From assembly GCF_001277295.1 (NCBI RefSeq), contig NZ_CP011456.1, positions 4,840,001-4,904,000 on the forward strand: a stretch of 64,000 nucleotides of DNA, given 5' to 3'. The notes under the pieces are model-generated. The model did not search any database and was not told the DNA's origin. It saw nothing but the letters and a program-made list of their open reading frames with translations. The position numbers were made by a program, and so were the translations under genes. Every line of letters begins with the position of its first letter. Position 1 is the stretch's first letter. The stretch comes from Anabaena sp. WA102. GTDB taxonomy: Bacteria; Cyanobacteriota; Cyanobacteriia; Cyanobacteriales; Nostocaceae. Shown one piece after another: positions 42,737-53,088 of this stretch.

Positions 42737-43108
42737 ATGAGCACAATTCTCATTGTTGAAGACAGTATTGCCCAGAGGGAGATGATTACAGACCTACTGA
42801 AAGCTAGTGGCTTAAAAGTTACTCATGCCAGCGATGGTGCAGAAGCTTTAGAAGCGATTCAAACCACACCTCCCGATTTGGTGGTTTTGGATATTGTCAT
42901 GCCCCGCATGAACGGCTATGAACTCTGCCGACGATTAAAATCTGATCCTAAAACCCAAAATGTTCCTGTTGTCATGTGTTCTTCTAAAGGTGAAGAATTT
43001 GATCGCTATTGGGGAATGAAACAAGGGGCAGATGCTTATATAGCAAAACCTTTCCAACCAACTGAATTGGTAGGAACAGTCAAACAACTCCTGCGAGGAC
43101 AAGGATGA
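42737..43108 (+). CDS. hmpB: CheY/PilH-type response regulator HmpB
   Basis: 123 residues, a single receiver domain with acidic pair ED in ILIVEDS, phosphoacceptor Asp52 (VVLDIVMPRMNG), CSSKG and the conserved Lys in IAKPF. There is no output domain. A full AGGAGG site precedes the ATG. It is the phosphate sink or motor-control regulator of the pilus chemosensory system. hmpC starts 7 bases later. Confidence 0.9.
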   Translation: MSTILIVEDSIAQREMITDLLKASGLKVTHASDGAEALEAIQTTPPDLVVLDIVMPRMNGYELCRRLKSDPKTQNVPVVMCSSKGEEFDRYWGMKQGADAYIAKPFQPTELVGTVKQLLRGQG

Positions 43109-43115
43109 AAATAAT

Positions 43116-43649
43116 ATGGTTAGTAAACCAGATTTTTTAAGTGGTACAGGGCAAGATCAATTTCGTCCCGAATTACAACTAGAAAGTCCTGAAGGTGAGT
43201 TGCATTTGCGGTTTTATCTGCCCTCACGTCAGGAGTTTGCCCTGCAAGCCACGGGAATTCGGGAAGTAATTGAACTTAGTCCTGATCAGATTACACCAAT
43301 TCCTAACACATCGCCCTTACTATTAGGTACGCTAAACTTACGGGGGCGCTTGATTTGGGTGGCTGATTTGGGTCAATTTCTGGGGGAAACAACGCCATTA
43401 AACACGGATTGCTCAGAAATTCCAGTCATTGCCATTGAAGATCAAGATACGATAGTAGGCTTAGGGGTAGAAGAAATTTGTGGGATGGACTGGCTTGATG
43501 TACAGTATCTAATGCCACAAAATAACGTACCAGATGCAATGGCTCCGTTTTTGCGTGGAGAATGGTTATTTGATACAGAAAAAGAAAAAAAATATTTGCG
43601 ACTACTGGATCAGATAGCAATTTTGCGAAGTGCGCGGTGGGCAGGGTGA
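43116..43649 (+). CDS. hmpC: CheW-type coupling protein HmpC
   Basis: 177 residues with a CheW fold: RFYLPSRQEFALQATGIREV, ITPIPNTSPLLLGTLNLRGR and VGLGVEEICGM. It couples the MCP HmpD to the kinase HmpE in signalling arrays at the inner membrane. Its end precedes the hmpD ATG by about 30 bases. Confidence 0.88.
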   Translation: MVSKPDFLSGTGQDQFRPELQLESPEGELHLRFYLPSRQEFALQATGIREVIELSPDQITPIPNTSPLLLGTLNLRGRLIWVADLGQFLGETTPLNTDCSEIPVIAIEDQDTIVGLGVEEICGMDWLDVQYLMPQNNVPDAMAPFLRGEWLFDTEKEKKYLRLLDQIAILRSARWAG

Positions 43650-43680
43650 AATTAGTCGGAATTCAATTGGGAGGGAGGAA

Positions 43681-46575
43681 ATGGAAACACGTATAAATTC
43701 TCAAGAAATAACTTATGATAGAGCTAGAACAGCCTATGAGCAGCAAGATTATGAATTAGCTGCGATAGTGATTAATCAGTTGATGCAGAATTCACCAGAT
43801 GACCCTGATTCACATTTGCTAAAGGGACACATCTACTATATGTTGCAACAATATGATGTAGCTAGGAGTGAGTATCAAATAGTATTGCGTCTAACAGATG
43901 ATCAAGAAAGTGTTAGTCTTGTTCATAATTGTCTAGCAACTATAGATCAGTTTACACAGCCTTTTGGTGATGATGAATCTCTGTCTCAGGGGACAACTGA
44001 AGTATCTTTAGATTCAGGAGTTATGGGGAATTGGCATGGTAGCAACCTGGAAATGAACTCCTTTGAAGAATACGAATCACCCCTGGATATTCAAGAACAT
44101 AATCCGTTTAGTGATCCAGATAGTCTAGAATTTGATAGCGATTCATTGGATACTGCCACGACTGATAATCCCTTTGGCTTATCTAGTGAATATCTCGCGG
44201 ATAATCCGATATCAGATCAATTAGAATTATCACCTTTTTGGCAAGAAGGAAGTTCTGCCGGTCATAATCATGGGGATATTAATAACAATCTAGCTAATGG
44301 CAGTTCAGTCATGAGTAATGGTGAGGAGAGCTATTCACCTTTTGCAGAAACTAAATTATCGGTTGATGATGATTCTGAAAATCAGACTGAGCTATTCATG
44401 GGGGAAGATGAAGATATAGATAAATTGATGGATGATAATTCTCCAGACTTAACCACTAGTGTAAAAAATACATATTTGGAGATTAATGAACAGGCTATCA
44501 ACAACGATAATAATATAGGAAATAATTGGCAAAATAGCCAGGAAGAGGACTTTTCTCTCAGTAGCCAAGATAGTTTACTGCATAATATATCCGGGGAATC
44601 TGCACCTAGATCACAGACCCAACTTAATCAGCAATCAGGATCATTTATCAACGATTCTGTACTACCACAACGGCAGTTTAATTTCAACTCCTCGTCAGGA
44701 AAAAATAATTTTGATGATGATAGCTTTGATTTAGATGCGTTTGAATCGGCTTTTGGGTCAGAGGCTGAAGTAGATTCGGGGATTGAAACCTTCGTTTCCA
44801 CTCAAGATACCAGTAATATCTCTAGTGGAAATATTCGCAAGAACAAAGATTTTCTCAACGACTTTGATGAATTTGATGATCTAGGTGATATCCCCGGCTT
44901 TGAACTCACTGAAGATGATAGTTTTGATGATAGGCGAATGCTGTCAGAATCCCTGGATAGTCAGGTAAATTCCCAAGCTCAATTTGTGAATAACTCATTC
45001 GCTAATGAAAGAGGGGATGCTTATCAGGATCTCAGTCATCGTGATGAAGAACTATTCACAATTACAGGTGATCAAGAAGCATCTCGTATATTTACTCAAT
45101 CAGACCTTGCGAGGACAGAACCAATTGTCACCTCAGAACAAGGGCTATTTGGACATTTTGAAAATGCCTCCTTAGACCATAAACAATGGTGGATAGCTGG
45201 CAGCGTCGGTTTGGTATCAATGTTGGGTGTAGCTCTGGTTAGTGCTTTGGCAATTTCCATTTCACCGGCTCAACAACGGGAATCCGTGAGAAATACAGGG
45301 TTGTTAATGGCTTTGGCTGCGGGAGCTACAGGTGCAGCTACTGCCGGGTTTATGGGGAATCTCACGCTTAAACAAATTCGCCGGACTACAAAGGACTTAC
45401 AAGCTCAGTTTGATTCTGTGCGTCAAGGTAATTTGAATGTGGAAGCTACTGTTTATTCACAAGATGAATTAGGCTACTTGGCTACTGGCTTTAATGATAT
45501 GGCTAGGGTAATTTTCACAACTACCAATGAGGCGCAACGTAAAGCCATTGAGATGGAAGAAGCGAAGGAAAACCTTCAACGTCAGGTAATTCGCCTTCTG
45601 GATGACGTAGAAGGAGCAGCTAGGGGAGATTTGACGGTTCAAGCTGAAGTCACAGCCGACGTACTGGGAGCGGTAGCGGATGCCTTTAACCTGACAATTC
45701 AAAACCTGCGGGATATTGTCCAACAGGTGAAAGTGGCGGCACGGGATGTGACTAAAGGTTCAACTAATTCAGAAACCTTTGCGAGAGCTTTATCTGGGGA
45801 TGCTTTGCGACAGGCAGAAGAGTTGGCTGTGACTTTGAATTCTGTACAGGTAATGACATATTCCATTCAACGGGTAGCAGAGGCGGCCAGGGAAGCGGAA
45901 ACTGTAGCCCGTGATGCTAGTAAAATTGCTCAGAAAGGGGGCGAAGCGGTAGAAAATACGGTGGCAGGGATTTTGGAAATTCGGGAAACTGTGGCAGAAA
46001 CTACTCGCAAAGTGAAACGTTTGGCGGAATCTTCCCAGGAAATTAACTCTATTGTTGCCATAGTTTCACAGATTGCTTCTCGAACTAATTTATTGGCTCT
46101 TAATGCCAGTATTGAAGCGGCGAGAGCAGGAGAAGCGGGTCGAGGGTTCGCTATTGTGGCTGATGAAGTGCGACAGTTGGCTGATCGATCTGCGAAGTCT
46201 TTAAAAGAAATTGAGCAAATCGTGATGCAAATTCAGAGCGAAACTAGCTCAGTGATGACAGCTATGGAGGAAGGGACACAACAGGTAATTCATCAGACTA
46301 AATTAGCAGAAGAAGCCAAGCGATCGCTAGATAATATCATCCAGGTAGCCGATCACATTGATATTTTAGTACGATCAATTACCAGTGATACCGTAGAACA
46401 AACGGAAACCTCCCGTGCTGTCGCCCAAGTCATGCAATCTGTGGAATTAACAGCCCAAGAAACCTCTCAAGAAGCACAGCGGGTTTCTGGAGCTTTGCAA
46501 CACTTAGTGGGAGTGTCCCGCGATTTAATTGCCTCCGTGGAACGCTTCCGAGTGGAAACTATCGAATCTAGGTAA
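43681..46575 (+). CDS. hmpD: Methyl-accepting chemotaxis protein HmpD
   Basis: 964 residues from the ATG at 43681, which has GGGAGGAA before it; an upstream GTG at 43630 overlaps hmpC and is less likely. N-terminal TPR-like region (LAAIVINQLMQNSPDDPDSH), a long acidic Ser/Asn-rich cytoplasmic stretch (about 90-480), two membrane segments (about 502-525 and 535-560) with hardly any periplasmic loop, then HAMP units and the signalling domain with its hairpin tip (EINSIVAIVSQIASRTNLLA; EAARAGEAGRGFAIVADEVR). It resembles PilJ/PixJ of other cyanobacteria. No bilin-binding GAF domain is seen, so it is not a PixJ-type photoreceptor. Confidence 0.9.
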   Translation: METRINSQEITYDRARTAYEQQDYELAAIVINQLMQNSPDDPDSHLLKGHIYYMLQQYDVARSEYQIVLRLTDDQESVSLVHNCLATIDQFTQPFGDDESLSQGTTEVSLDSGVMGNWHGSNLEMNSFEEYESPLDIQEHNPFSDPDSLEFDSDSLDTATTDNPFGLSSEYLADNPISDQLELSPFWQEGSSAGHNHGDINNNLANGSSVMSNGEESYSPFAETKLSVDDDSENQTELFMGEDEDIDKLMDDNSPDLTTSVKNTYLEINEQAINNDNNIGNNWQNSQEEDFSLSSQDSLLHNISGESAPRSQTQLNQQSGSFINDSVLPQRQFNFNSSSGKNNFDDDSFDLDAFESAFGSEAEVDSGIETFVSTQDTSNISSGNIRKNKDFLNDFDEFDDLGDIPGFELTEDDSFDDRRMLSESLDSQVNSQAQFVNNSFANERGDAYQDLSHRDEELFTITGDQEASRIFTQSDLARTEPIVTSEQGLFGHFENASLDHKQWWIAGSVGLVSMLGVALVSALAISISPAQQRESVRNTGLLMALAAGATGAATAGFMGNLTLKQIRRTTKDLQAQFDSVRQGNLNVEATVYSQDELGYLATGFNDMARVIFTTTNEAQRKAIEMEEAKENLQRQVIRLLDDVEGAARGDLTVQAEVTADVLGAVADAFNLTIQNLRDIVQQVKVAARDVTKGSTNSETFARALSGDALRQAEELAVTLNSVQVMTYSIQRVAEAAREAETVARDASKIAQKGGEAVENTVAGILEIRETVAETTRKVKRLAESSQEINSIVAIVSQIASRTNLLALNASIEAARAGEAGRGFAIVADEVRQLADRSAKSLKEIEQIVMQIQSETSSVMTAMEEGTQQVIHQTKLAEEAKRSLDNIIQVADHIDILVRSITSDTVEQTETSRAVAQVMQSVELTAQETSQEAQRVSGALQHLVGVSRDLIASVERFRVETIESR

Positions 46576-47050
46576 GAGGCAAAAGTCAAAAGGCAAAAGG
46601 AACAATTAATGTCTACCTCTATGCCTAGTAGTCTGTCAACCCGAAAATGACGGGTGAAGGCAAGCAGGGGGAGAATAGAGGCAGGGGGGGCAGGGGAGGC
46701 AGGGGAGGCAGGGGAGAGAAGAACAGAAGTTTTTTCCGATCATTACCCGTCAAAATAAATTTGACAGACCACTAGTACAACGCGGTGTAAATAAACCAAC
46801 CATTCTAAATCGTTAAAAAGCCTATAAGTAGTCGGACAAAATTAAATTCACTCGTTGAGAGAGGGAACAGGGAACTTTTAACTGGGAACAGAAAAATCAA
46901 TTGTGTAATTAATTCTGTCCCATTACTTACTGTCTTCGTTTTGACTTTTGACTTTTGACTTCCGCCCTGCGGTACTAGTCTGTTAACTTTTTTGTTTGCC
47001 ATGCGCCTTTTCTTCCACCTTTTACCTGTAGTAAGCCGATTTAATTAACT
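46576..47050. other. hmpD-hmpE gap with inverted-repeat element
   Basis: An element at about 46630-46773 has ends AGTCTGTCAA..GACGGGT and ACCCGTC..TTTGACAGACCACT and holds GGGGAGGCA-type repeats. Further heptamer-type sequence (CTTTTGACTTTTGACTT) follows near 46940. I see no gene. hmpE may still be read from the hmp promoter or from its own. Confidence 0.65.
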
Positions 47051-50000
47051 ATGCAGCCGGAACAACAACAACGGATTTTAGGTTACTTTCTCGAAGAAGC
47101 CAGAGAACACCTAAACACTATTGAACAAGGATTACTGAATCTTCAAGGAACCCTGGAAGATTCAGAAATGATTAATGAAGTCTTCCGTGCAGCCCACTCT
47201 ATCAAAGGTGGTGCGGCTATGTTAGGTCTGAGTAGTATTCAGCACACGTCCCACCGTCTTGAGGATTGCTTCAAAATTCTTAAAGAACATCCTATTCAAG
47301 TAGACCAAAGATTAGAGTCTTTGCTACTGGACATCTGTGATACATTAAAAGCCTTGATAGACAATCTTGGCAATCCCTTTGGGTTATCAGAGGAAAAAGC
47401 TCAAGCTTTGATGTCAAAAACTGAACCAGTCATGCAATGGCTGAATGAGCATATAGAACTACTGCTAAAACAGGGTAATAATCAAGTATTAAACCCTAGT
47501 AGCGCATCTCCTACCCGGTTGCACATAGAGCCACCTGTTTCCCCACAGATACAAAATTCACCGATACCAAGTAAACAAAATCAGGATTGGACAGAGTTTC
47601 AAGCACAGGTGTTACAAGTTCTGCGGGAAATGTTGCAACAGTTTAAAAAAACTAACATAGAGACTTCCCGTAACAATTTACAAGAATGCTGTCATCAATT
47701 AGTAAAAATCGGTAGAGAATTAAATTTATCAAATTGGTGCAATCTGTGTGAATCAGCAGCCCTGGCTATATCCAATCCCGATAATAGTTATTTAACTTTA
47801 GCCAAAATAATTATTACTGAAATTAAGCAAGCGCAAGAATTAGTTCTCCAACATAGAGATGGGGAAATTACTATTAGTCAACAATTAGAAAATCTGTTTC
47901 CTCTTGTACAACTGGAGTTATTAGAATTTGCAGAAACGGAAACTGGGGAAACTTTATTTACAGATACGACAGAAATAAATTTAGAACCCAACATCAATGG
48001 ATTTACCGATCCAGCTTTGTTTGATCATCAATCAACTGTGACTGAGAAATCTCCAGAAATAGGAATCTCTGAGTTAAACACTCTGGCTGATTTATTTGAA
48101 GGCGATACCCCCGATTTAGAAAATAATTGGCAACAAGAAGAAATATTAGAAGATATCACCAACTATCAGTTACCAATTATCAACAGTGAAGTTGAAGAGA
48201 ATAATCACAATTTAGCTGATTTACTCTTCTTTGAAGATGACAATATACATAAGATAACTGCAAATAATCATGAGGATTTAAGTCTCTTATTTGATGATAG
48301 TTTATTAGAATCAGGGGATATAGCGGAAACAGTTAGTTCTCAACCGATAGAACCTAGTAATCTGTTGTCAAATCATACAGATTTACAATTTCCATCAGAT
48401 GATGTGTTGCTAGAATTAATCTCAATTTCTAGACAATCTCGGCAGCCTAATTCTGAAAATGAGACAAATAGCAGTAATAATTTAGAAGAATTATTGACTT
48501 TCACAGCCGATGATGAATTAATATTTACAGATGAAACAACTGAATCAGAAAATACTGCGATAGCAGAAATAGCTACAGAACCTCAAATCAATTTTGATAA
48601 TTCCTTTTTATCGGCAAATACAGATGCCAATTTTCCAGTAGAAGTTATTCCTACCAATGTAAAAACATCAAAAATAAAACCATCGGCACCAGAAAGTTTA
48701 TCATTAGATAATTTATTTACAGCGGTAAAACCCCAGCCACCCCTGGTCAATGAAATTGATGATTTATTCAGTACACCAGAAATAACAACTAATCTTGCTA
48801 ATTCAGTAGATGATCCAGATAACTTCTGGGATGATCTAGGCATAAGTGACTCAGAAAACACCTCTGTAATTAGTCAAGATATAGCTAAAGAACTAGAGGA
48901 GAGTTTATTTAGTGCATCTCTTGAAATTGGCACAAAATATCAGCAATTAACGACAAATAATCATGTAGATAAAAAAGGGTTTAATCCAACTTCCCAAGAG
49001 GAATATTTTGATTTATTCTTCACGTCAGATAGCGATACTGGGGCGGAAGCCATAGATAATTTATTTGATGATTTTATAGATGCCAACTCTAACAATGTTT
49101 CCCAATCTAGAGAATTATTTCTACCAGAAATTAATAGTTTTTCTCAACCTCCAGAAGTAACAGCAGATCAAGAAATTTTTGAGCCTGTTGAAGATGGCAA
49201 TGATGACGGTTTGATTTTGTTTGAAGAGGAAATAACATCTTCTAAATCCGACACTAATCTAGATTTTACCTCTAATTTTGCAGATTTCAACTTAGAATTA
49301 GACTCAATTTTGCTAACAGCAATAACTACAGATAGTGCCGTAGTGGATGAAACTTACTCAGAATTAGAGTTAGACAACCCATTACAATCATCTTCAATAG
49401 ATGATTTTGCGGCAATAGAAGCATTATTGGATGAACCTGTAGAAGATATAGTAGAAGCATCTTCAATAGATGATTTTGCGGCGATAGAAGCACTCTTATC
49501 CACAGCATTAGGAGAAATTACTAATCAGGAGTCAGAATCTATCCCAGGGGAAGATTTGGCAGCATTAGAAGCATTGTTGGATGAGGTGGGAGACAAAGAA
49601 GCACAGATAATTATTGGACAGACACCAGTAATTGTTCGACCTGTAGTAACGAACTCTCAAAATACTTTTTCTTCCTTGGGATTAGAAGATGAATTTAGTG
49701 AATTAGAGGATTTATTAGAACAGGCTGATAAAACAATATCTGGCTCGTCTGCCGCATCAGGAAAAACTTCTACTAGCAAAATCCCCATCCCCCGTCCGAC
49801 AACTCGACGAACGATAAGAGAAGAAAGTATGAAAATTCCAGTTAAGCAACTGGATGATATGAGTAACTTAGTCGGGGAGTTGGTGGTAAATCGGAATACA
49901 TTAGAGCAGGATCATGAACGTCTGCGACAGTCTCTAGATAGTCTTTTGGTTCAGGTACAGCATCTATCAGATGTGGGAGTGAGGATGCAGGAATACTACG

Positions 50001-51742
50001 AGCGATCGCTCTTAGAAGCCTCTCTCCTATCCAGTCGCCGTTATCGAGAACATGATGGACCACCATCAGGAAATTCCCATAATCGCGGCTTTAGCGAAAT
50101 TGAAATGGATCGGTTTACGCCCTTCCATATCCTGGCACAAGAAATGATTGAGTTCATCGTGCGAGTCCGGGAGTCAGCCAGTGATATTGACTTTGTTACC
50201 GAAGAAACAGAACAGGTAGCAAGACAGTTACGCCAAGCAACTAGTCAACTACAAGAAGGATTGACAAAAGCCCGAATGGTTCCATTTACCCAAGCTGTTG
50301 ATCGTTTGCGGCGAGGGGTGCGGGATAATGCCATTAGATATGGTAAACAAGTAGAATTAGTCACAGAAGGAGTGGATACCTTAGTTGACAAGATGATTTT
50401 GGATCGTCTCACAGATCCATTGACTCACATGGTCAATAATGCGATCTCTCACGGCATTGAAACCCCAGAAGTTCGGGAAGCCGCAGGTAAATCACCCGTA
50501 GGTATCATTAATATTCGCGCCCTACAACAAGGAAACCAAACCATTATTTCTGTTAGTGACGACGGTGCAGGTATTGATCATCAAAAAGTTAAAAACAAAG
50601 CCGTTAAAAAAGGTATCCTTACCCCCGAACAGGCAAAAACCATGTCTCGGATTGATACCTACGAACTTTTATTCCTCCCCAGCTTTAGTACCGCCGATGA
50701 AGTAGACGATATCAAAGGTAGGGGTGTGGGCATGAACGTCGTCCATAACGATATCAGCGAAATTCGCGGTACTGTTGGTACTGACTCCACACTAGGTCAA
50801 GGAACGATCTTTACCATTCGTCTACCACTGACCCTAAGTATTTGTAAAGCCCTATTCTGCATTTGCGATCGCACCAGAATCGCTTTTCCAATGGATGGTG
50901 TGGAAGATACCCTAAATATTCCCAGCAAAAACATTCAGCAAGATGCTGACGGAGAATCATTTATCGTCTGGAGAGAGATTATTCTGCCCTTCAAGCCTTT
51001 AAAAGATATCTTAGTTTTTAACCGTCAACTTAGTCGTGGCAACATCTATGGGACTAAAAAAAATGATGACATGATTTCTGTCATCGTTATCCGTTCAGGC
51101 AATACAATGATCGCTTTACAAGTTGATCAAGTCCTCAGTGAACAAGAAATTGTAATTAAGCAATTTGAAGGACCAGCACCTAAACCAAGTGGCGTAGCTG
51201 GTGCTACAGTTCTTGGTGACGGTATGATCATGCCCATTGCTGACGTACTAGAAATCATTGACATCTTCCAAGGCAAGATGTCTAAACATATCGGTGGCAA
51301 TTGGCAGCAAACAAATTCACCATCAGTAAACACAATCTCCGCTGACAAAGTAGAAACAACAGTATTAATCGTTGATGACTCCATCACAGTTCGAGAACTT
51401 CTATCTCTTACCTTTAGCAAAGCTGGTTATCGGGTAGAACAAGCCCGTGATGGGCAAGAGGCATGGGATAAACTTCGTTCCGGTTTACATTGCGATATCG
51501 TTTTCTGTGACATTGAAATGCCTCGTTGTGATGGATTAGAACTGCTGTCTCGAATGCAGAAAGATGGTTCTTTTGGTAACTTACCTATCGCCATGCTTAC
51601 CTCTCGTGGTGCAGATAAACATAGACAAATGGCAATACAACTTGGTGCTAGTGGCTACTTTACTAAACCCTATTTAGAAGAAGCACTTTTAGAAGCAGCC
51701 TCGCGGATGCTAAAAGGAGAAAACGTCGTAGTTACAGCTTAA
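47051..51742 (+). CDS. hmpE: Hybrid CheA-type histidine kinase HmpE
   Basis: 1563 residues. Hpt domain with His49 (EVFRAAHSIKGGAAML), a second Hpt-like helical region (about 180-290), a very long acidic linker (about 300-900) with three DDFAAIEALL-type repeats, then the dimerisation domain (MKIPVKQLDDMSNLVGELVV), HATPase with VNNAISHGIE, DDGAGID and GRGVGMNVV, a CheW-like domain, and a C-terminal receiver with VFCDIEMPRCDG. It autophosphorylates and passes phosphate to HmpB, HmpA and its own receiver. The layout is that of PilL/PixL, the CheA of the type IV pilus system. Confidence 0.92.
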   Translation: MQPEQQQRILGYFLEEAREHLNTIEQGLLNLQGTLEDSEMINEVFRAAHSIKGGAAMLGLSSIQHTSHRLEDCFKILKEHPIQVDQRLESLLLDICDTLKALIDNLGNPFGLSEEKAQALMSKTEPVMQWLNEHIELLLKQGNNQVLNPSSASPTRLHIEPPVSPQIQNSPIPSKQNQDWTEFQAQVLQVLREMLQQFKKTNIETSRNNLQECCHQLVKIGRELNLSNWCNLCESAALAISNPDNSYLTLAKIIITEIKQAQELVLQHRDGEITISQQLENLFPLVQLELLEFAETETGETLFTDTTEINLEPNINGFTDPALFDHQSTVTEKSPEIGISELNTLADLFEGDTPDLENNWQQEEILEDITNYQLPIINSEVEENNHNLADLLFFEDDNIHKITANNHEDLSLLFDDSLLESGDIAETVSSQPIEPSNLLSNHTDLQFPSDDVLLELISISRQSRQPNSENETNSSNNLEELLTFTADDELIFTDETTESENTAIAEIATEPQINFDNSFLSANTDANFPVEVIPTNVKTSKIKPSAPESLSLDNLFTAVKPQPPLVNEIDDLFSTPEITTNLANSVDDPDNFWDDLGISDSENTSVISQDIAKELEESLFSASLEIGTKYQQLTTNNHVDKKGFNPTSQEEYFDLFFTSDSDTGAEAIDNLFDDFIDANSNNVSQSRELFLPEINSFSQPPEVTADQEIFEPVEDGNDDGLILFEEEITSSKSDTNLDFTSNFADFNLELDSILLTAITTDSAVVDETYSELELDNPLQSSSIDDFAAIEALLDEPVEDIVEASSIDDFAAIEALLSTALGEITNQESESIPGEDLAALEALLDEVGDKEAQIIIGQTPVIVRPVVTNSQNTFSSLGLEDEFSELEDLLEQADKTISGSSAASGKTSTSKIPIPRPTTRRTIREESMKIPVKQLDDMSNLVGELVVNRNTLEQDHERLRQSLDSLLVQVQHLSDVGVRMQEYYERSLLEASLLSSRRYREHDGPPSGNSHNRGFSEIEMDRFTPFHILAQEMIEFIVRVRESASDIDFVTEETEQVARQLRQATSQLQEGLTKARMVPFTQAVDRLRRGVRDNAIRYGKQVELVTEGVDTLVDKMILDRLTDPLTHMVNNAISHGIETPEVREAAGKSPVGIINIRALQQGNQTIISVSDDGAGIDHQKVKNKAVKKGILTPEQAKTMSRIDTYELLFLPSFSTADEVDDIKGRGVGMNVVHNDISEIRGTVGTDSTLGQGTIFTIRLPLTLSICKALFCICDRTRIAFPMDGVEDTLNIPSKNIQQDADGESFIVWREIILPFKPLKDILVFNRQLSRGNIYGTKKNDDMISVIVIRSGNTMIALQVDQVLSEQEIVIKQFEGPAPKPSGVAGATVLGDGMIMPIADVLEIIDIFQGKMSKHIGGNWQQTNSPSVNTISADKVETTVLIVDDSITVRELLSLTFSKAGYRVEQARDGQEAWDKLRSGLHCDIVFCDIEMPRCDGLELLSRMQKDGSFGNLPIAMLTSRGADKHRQMAIQLGASGYFTKPYLEEALLEAASRMLKGENVVVTA

Positions 51743-51833
51743 TGAAGAATACTAGGGTAAAAAGTATCCTCCAGTAATTTACAGTCGGGTAAAAAATTGC
51801 TGGTGCTGATGATTAACCACGCTTTTATTCCTT

Positions 51834-51938
51834 AAAACCAAACTGTGTAAAGAAACGTAAAATCGCCCAAACCCTCTTCACTCTTGCCTCTTGCCTTTTG
51901 CCTTGCCATAACGACAATTTTCAACGCCAACCTACTTA
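51834..51938 (+). repeat. MITE-like repeat family A, copy 4 (left end lost)
   Basis: Starts inside the element at AAAACCAAACTGTG and ends AACCTACTTA. It lies in the 51743-52077 gap before natD; no gene is seen there. Confidence 0.75.
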
Positions 51939-52077
51939 TTAACCTGCAAGTGCTTTTTTAGATGACCCATAAACGGCATTTCTGAATGTGACGGAGATCC
52001 TAAAGATGATTGGATACAATCATTTACTGAATAACAACTTCAAAAATTCACAATAATTTCACCATAACTTCATATTT

Positions 52078-52947
52078 ATGGATATTACACAATTTGCTCA
52101 ATTAATTATCAACGGTATCGCTGTCGGTAGCATTATCGCCTTAGCAGCAGTAGGACTGACCTTAACCTATGGGATTTTGCGGTTGTCTAATTTTGCCCAC
52201 GGTGATTTTCTCACATTAGGAGCTTATTTGACTCTCATGGTCAATGCTATGGGTCTAAATATTTGGTTGTCAATGATTGTGGCTACCGTGGGAACTGTGG
52301 GAGGAATGTTACTAGCAGAAAAATTGCTATGGTCAAAAATGCGGTCTATCCGTGCTAGTTCGACAACACTGATTATTATCTCTATCGGTCTAGCTTTATT
52401 TCTCCGCAATGGGATTATTTTTCTCTGGGGAGGTAAAAACCAAAATTATAATTTGCCCGTGATTCCGGCTTTAGAATTTGGGACTTTAAAAGTACCGCAA
52501 AATCAATTATTGGTACTGGGATTAGCTATTTTGGCGATTTTATCGCTACACTACTTGCTACAAAATACGAAAATTGGTAAGGCAATGCGGGCAGTAGCTG
52601 ATGATTTAGATTTAGCTAGAGTATCTGGTATTAATGTTGATAGGGTAATTTTGTGGACTTGGGTAATTGCTGGGACATTCACTTCTTTAGGTGGGAGTAT
52701 GTACGGGCTAATTACAGCAGTGCGTCCAAATATGGGTTGGTTTTTGATTTTACCTTTGTTTGCTTCAGTGATTTTGGGGGGAATTGGTAATCCTTATGGA
52801 GCGATCGCCGCCGCCTTTATTATTGGTATTGCCCAAGAAGTTAGCACCCCCTGGCTAGGTTCACAGTACAAACAAGGTATAGCTCTACTAATCATGATTG
52901 TGGTGCTGCTTATTCGTCCCAAAGGTTTATTTAAAGGCACGATTTAA
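52078..52947 (+). CDS. natD: Branched-chain/neutral amino acid ABC transporter permease (LivH/NatD)
   Basis: 289 residues, about eight membrane segments. Typical LivH sequence: GIAVGSIIALAAVGLTLTYG, RLSNFAHGDFLTLGAY, and the loop KIGKAMRAVADDLDLARVSG that contacts the ATPase. In Nostoc-type cyanobacteria this protein is NatD of the N-I system, which works with NatA, NatB, NatC and NatE encoded elsewhere; the isolated gene fits that scattered arrangement. Confidence 0.85.
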   Translation: MDITQFAQLIINGIAVGSIIALAAVGLTLTYGILRLSNFAHGDFLTLGAYLTLMVNAMGLNIWLSMIVATVGTVGGMLLAEKLLWSKMRSIRASSTTLIIISIGLALFLRNGIIFLWGGKNQNYNLPVIPALEFGTLKVPQNQLLVLGLAILAILSLHYLLQNTKIGKAMRAVADDLDLARVSGINVDRVILWTWVIAGTFTSLGGSMYGLITAVRPNMGWFLILPLFASVILGGIGNPYGAIAAAFIIGIAQEVSTPWLGSQYKQGIALLIMIVVLLIRPKGLFKGTI

Positions 52948-52968
52948 ACAGCACCGATCTAGTTCTAA

Positions 52969-53088
52969 CTATTCAATGATGTGGAAGTAGTAAGCTGCTA
53001 CCAAAAAGTTAACAGCCAAAAGTAACAACGCCCAGCCAGTACGGAAAGCGTAGGAAGGTTTAGCAGCGGGTTTGCCTTTAGCAGTCAT
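52969..53088 (-). CDS. 39-residue single-span membrane protein
   Basis: Translated by hand; it is shorter than a usual ORF cut-off. MTAKGKPAAKPSYAFRTGWA is followed by a membrane segment (LLLLAVNFLVAAYYFHIIE). AGGAGA stands seven bases before the ATG. The basic, Pro-containing N-terminus with one helix is the build of low-mass subunits of photosystem, NDH-1 or cytochrome b6f complexes, and I expect it in thylakoids, but I cannot assign it to a named subunit. It converges with natD (21 bases between the ends). Confidence 0.75.
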   Translation of the reverse strand: MTAKGKPAAKPSYAFRTGWALLLLAVNFLVAAYYFHIIE

